Program-made: the position numbers and the translations under genes
DNA from: Ravibacter sp964559125
Lineage (GTDB): Bacteria > Bacteroidota > Bacteroidia > Cytophagales > Spirosomataceae
NCBI GenBank assembly: GCA_964559125.1
Contig: CAZLGW010000012.1
Span: 62,001 to 126,000, forward strand
Direction of reading: 5' to 3'
DNA length: 64,000 nt
Notes under the pieces: generated by a model
Told to the model about the DNA's origin: nothing
The model's input: the letters and a program-made list of their open reading frames with translations, nothing else
Database searches by the model: none
Part shown: positions 62,622-64,000 of the stretch, piece by piece
How positions within the stretch are numbered: position 1 is the stretch's first letter
Layout: each line of letters starts with the position of its first letter

Positions 62622-63671
62622 TCAGCACCCCTTCCCCTCCAGGGAAATCACGTTGCCCGAAACGGTATATTCCATATCGAGAAGCCCGCTGATGATCAAC
62701 AGCATTTCATCGAGCGTTTCATCCTCGATGGACGTAGTAAGCGTGCAGAAAGCGAAGCGTTCTCTATCAAATTCAAACCTGACATGGTAAATAGACTGAA
62801 CCGCCTCCAGTATCGCCGGCAGGGGTGCATTTTCAAAAATCAGTCCAGCAGGCCGCTCGCTGGGGATAAGCTCCCCGGGATCTGCTATATCTGAGCGAAC
62901 CATTTTACCGGCTGCCGCAGAATACGACACCTGCTGCTGCGGCAGGAGCACAACGGATTCGTCCCTGAACACTTTGAAAGGCTGACCGCCAGCTTTATAA
63001 ACCGAAACCTTTCCTTTTGTAACAGACACTTCAACCTCCATATTCCTGTCGGATGCCTTCACAAGAAAGCTGGTACCAAGCACTTTGGTAATAACGTCAT
63101 TTGTATATACGTAAAAAGGCTTTTCCTTGTTTTCCGCAACCTCAAAATAGGCCTGGCCCTGAAGAAAAACTTCGCGCCGGTCGGTATCGAACCCGTACCT
63201 GTATTTTAATACCCCACCATCCAGCAGCGTAACCCGGCTCCCGTCCGAGAGGACAATCAGCTTGGAACCTGCCTCAGGAGCCGTTTCGACACGGAACTCC
63301 TCTTCACCGGAAATTACTTTTTCAGCTACTGTTTCCTTCAAGGTGCCCCGTTCATAGAAGAGCAGCCCGAAAGCAACCAAAAGCGCCGATATTCCTGCAG
63401 CCGCCAGAAACGGCCGGAACCTCCGCAGGTAGCCCGACGGGTCATTACGCGATGCAGGCAGAAAGGAATACTCTCTCAACTCCGGCTTACGCTCCAGGAG
63501 GTCCTCCCAGTTCTTTTCTGTCAGCGCCCCGGCCTCATCCCCGTCTTCCACCGGTAAGTGCGTGTCAAACTGAAGGCTTTCATACCAGCTATCGAGCAGC
63601 CGCTTTTCTTCATCAGAACAGGCGCCCTCACGGTATTTTCTTAAAAGTTCACGATAATAGTCTAAATCCAT
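62622..63671 (-). CDS. FecR-family anti-sigma factor, locus 3
   Basis: A 349-aa anti-sigma regulator. ATG 63671 gives the usual start MDLDYYRELLRKYREGACSD; an upstream in-frame ATG (63707) adds unlikely residues. The transmembrane segment is near residues 95-113 (FLAAAGISALLVAFGLLFY). FecR domain: LIVLSDGSRVTLLDGG, EVFLQGQAYFEVAENKEKP, TKVLGTSFLVKAS. DUF4974 end: FENAPLPAILEAVQSIYHVR. In loci 1 and 2 an ECF sigma gene directly precedes FecR; here none is visible in the 329 bp up to the window end. Confidence 0.92.
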   Translation of the reverse strand: MDLDYYRELLRKYREGACSDEEKRLLDSWYESLQFDTHLPVEDGDEAGALTEKNWEDLLERKPELREYSFLPASRNDPSGYLRRFRPFLAAAGISALLVAFGLLFYERGTLKETVAEKVISGEEEFRVETAPEAGSKLIVLSDGSRVTLLDGGVLKYRYGFDTDRREVFLQGQAYFEVAENKEKPFYVYTNDVITKVLGTSFLVKASDRNMEVEVSVTKGKVSVYKAGGQPFKVFRDESVVLLPQQQVSYSAAAGKMVRSDIADPGELIPSERPAGLIFENAPLPAILEAVQSIYHVRFEFDRERFAFCTLTTSIEDETLDEMLLIISGLLDMEYTVSGNVISLEGKGC

Positions 63672-64000
63672 AGTTTCTCTCGTTACGTAGCCAAGACGTA
63701 CGAGCATGGAATTACCCTAAACTTTTTTTACTTTTTTGAGAAAAATTAAGGCAATTATATGTTATCCCGACCGGACGGTGATTTAAGTACGCCACAGACG
63801 CACAGATGCGTATAGCATATCACTATCTGTCCACCTGCGGCTGTCTATCTCTGAAAAATACGACGATGGTGACCGGCTTAATATGATATACAATCACCTG
63901 AACCAAAATATGCCGGTTATTCCCGGAAATCACGACAAGATCCCGAGCGCCAGCAACGCCATGTATTCTTTCAGATGCTTTCGAAGAAAACTGAGCGCTT
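63672..64000. other. Region upstream of locus 3 FecR
   Basis: It holds no ECF sigma gene within the window. A degraded cacagacgcacagatgcg repeat is at about 63794-63812, followed by a reading frame that resembles part of a transposase and runs off the window edge. No Bacteroidota promoter box facing FecR was found. Confidence 0.5.
63853..64000 (+). pseudogene. Possible remnant of an IS5-type transposase
   Basis: The frame from 63853 reads EKYDDGDRLNMIYNHLNQ and then NMPVIPGNHDKIP, and later MYSFRCFRRK. This parallels the IS5-family pattern DKxYDxDxLR, then PVIPxxxNRKxP, then LYxxRxxIExxF. The catalytic Glu of the last motif would be replaced by Arg, and no proper start is seen, so it looks degenerate. 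It runs off the right edge. The match is by eye and short; chance similarity is possible. Confidence 0.3.

Noticed and set aside
63787..64000. Reading frame with PGNHD considered as a metallophosphatase
   Set aside because: The GNHD-like tetrapeptide is alone; the other metal motifs of that family are missing, and the surrounding order fits a transposase remnant better.

Overview
The window is chromosomal DNA from a member of the Bacteroidota, probably an aerobic, free-living or soil/aquatic lineage of the Cytophagales/Sphingobacteriales type. The evidence is three SusC/SusD outer-membrane uptake loci with FecR anti-sigma factors (two with their ECF sigma gene), a large surface protein ending in a type IX secretion (T9SS) sorting domain, promoters of the Bacteroidota TAnnTTTG type, a mitochondrial-type aconitase, and several Tat-type secreted sugar enzymes. 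No tRNA, rRNA or CRISPR array was found. Intact insertion sequences are absent, but a degraded transposase-like fragment may sit at the right edge.

Left part (1-13.1 kb): housekeeping. A truncated topA is divergent from aconitase. Then come an RluA-type pseudouridine synthase overlapping a small secreted protein, a small outer-membrane barrel, a CBS-protein/NAD kinase/dipeptide epimerase operon, an alpha/beta hydrolase, recG and a 1-Cys peroxiredoxin.

Uptake locus 1 (13.4-21.8 kb): ECF sigma, FecR, SusC, SusD-like_2 lipoprotein, then a Tat-exported aldolase of the DapA/NanA family. A ribulokinase, ROK kinase and SDR dehydrogenase lie on the opposite strand beyond it.

Middle (25.5-37.5 kb): MlaE/MlaF-type lipid ABC transporter pair, polysaccharide flippase, Tat-type sugar isomerase-like TIM barrel, NUDIX hydrolase, LysE exporter, accD, smpB, a DUF4160/DUF2442 pair, an HNH endonuclease, an MFS sugar-acid type transporter, an 8-bp tandem repeat, and a PVC-type dehydrogenase/cytochrome c lipoprotein.

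A 1.16-kb stretch without a convincing gene (37.5-38.7 kb) holds a promoter-like site and several hairpins. It precedes a ~1576-aa T9SS surface protein built of six divergent modules joined by cysteine-pair linkers. This is followed by a bidirectional terminator, a DUF2218-methyltransferase fusion, a hairpin cluster, a putative glycoside hydrolase and an amidohydrolase with an altered metal-ligand motif.

Uptake loci 2 and 3 (48.2-63.7 kb) converge on a shared terminator. Locus 2 has sigma, FecR, SusC, SusD, a Gfo/Idh/MocA oxidoreductase and a DUF1080 (3-keto-disaccharide hydrolase-type) protein, which suggests uptake of a glycoside, oxidation at C3 and cleavage of the keto-glycoside. Locus 3 has FecR, SusC and SusD but no sigma gene inside the window. 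The DNA upstream of its FecR instead carries a repeat remnant and the transposase-like fragment.

Three families of short dispersed palindromic or low-complexity repeats lie between genes (near 4.1/44.6/63.8 kb, 26.3/31.8 kb and 23.6 kb).
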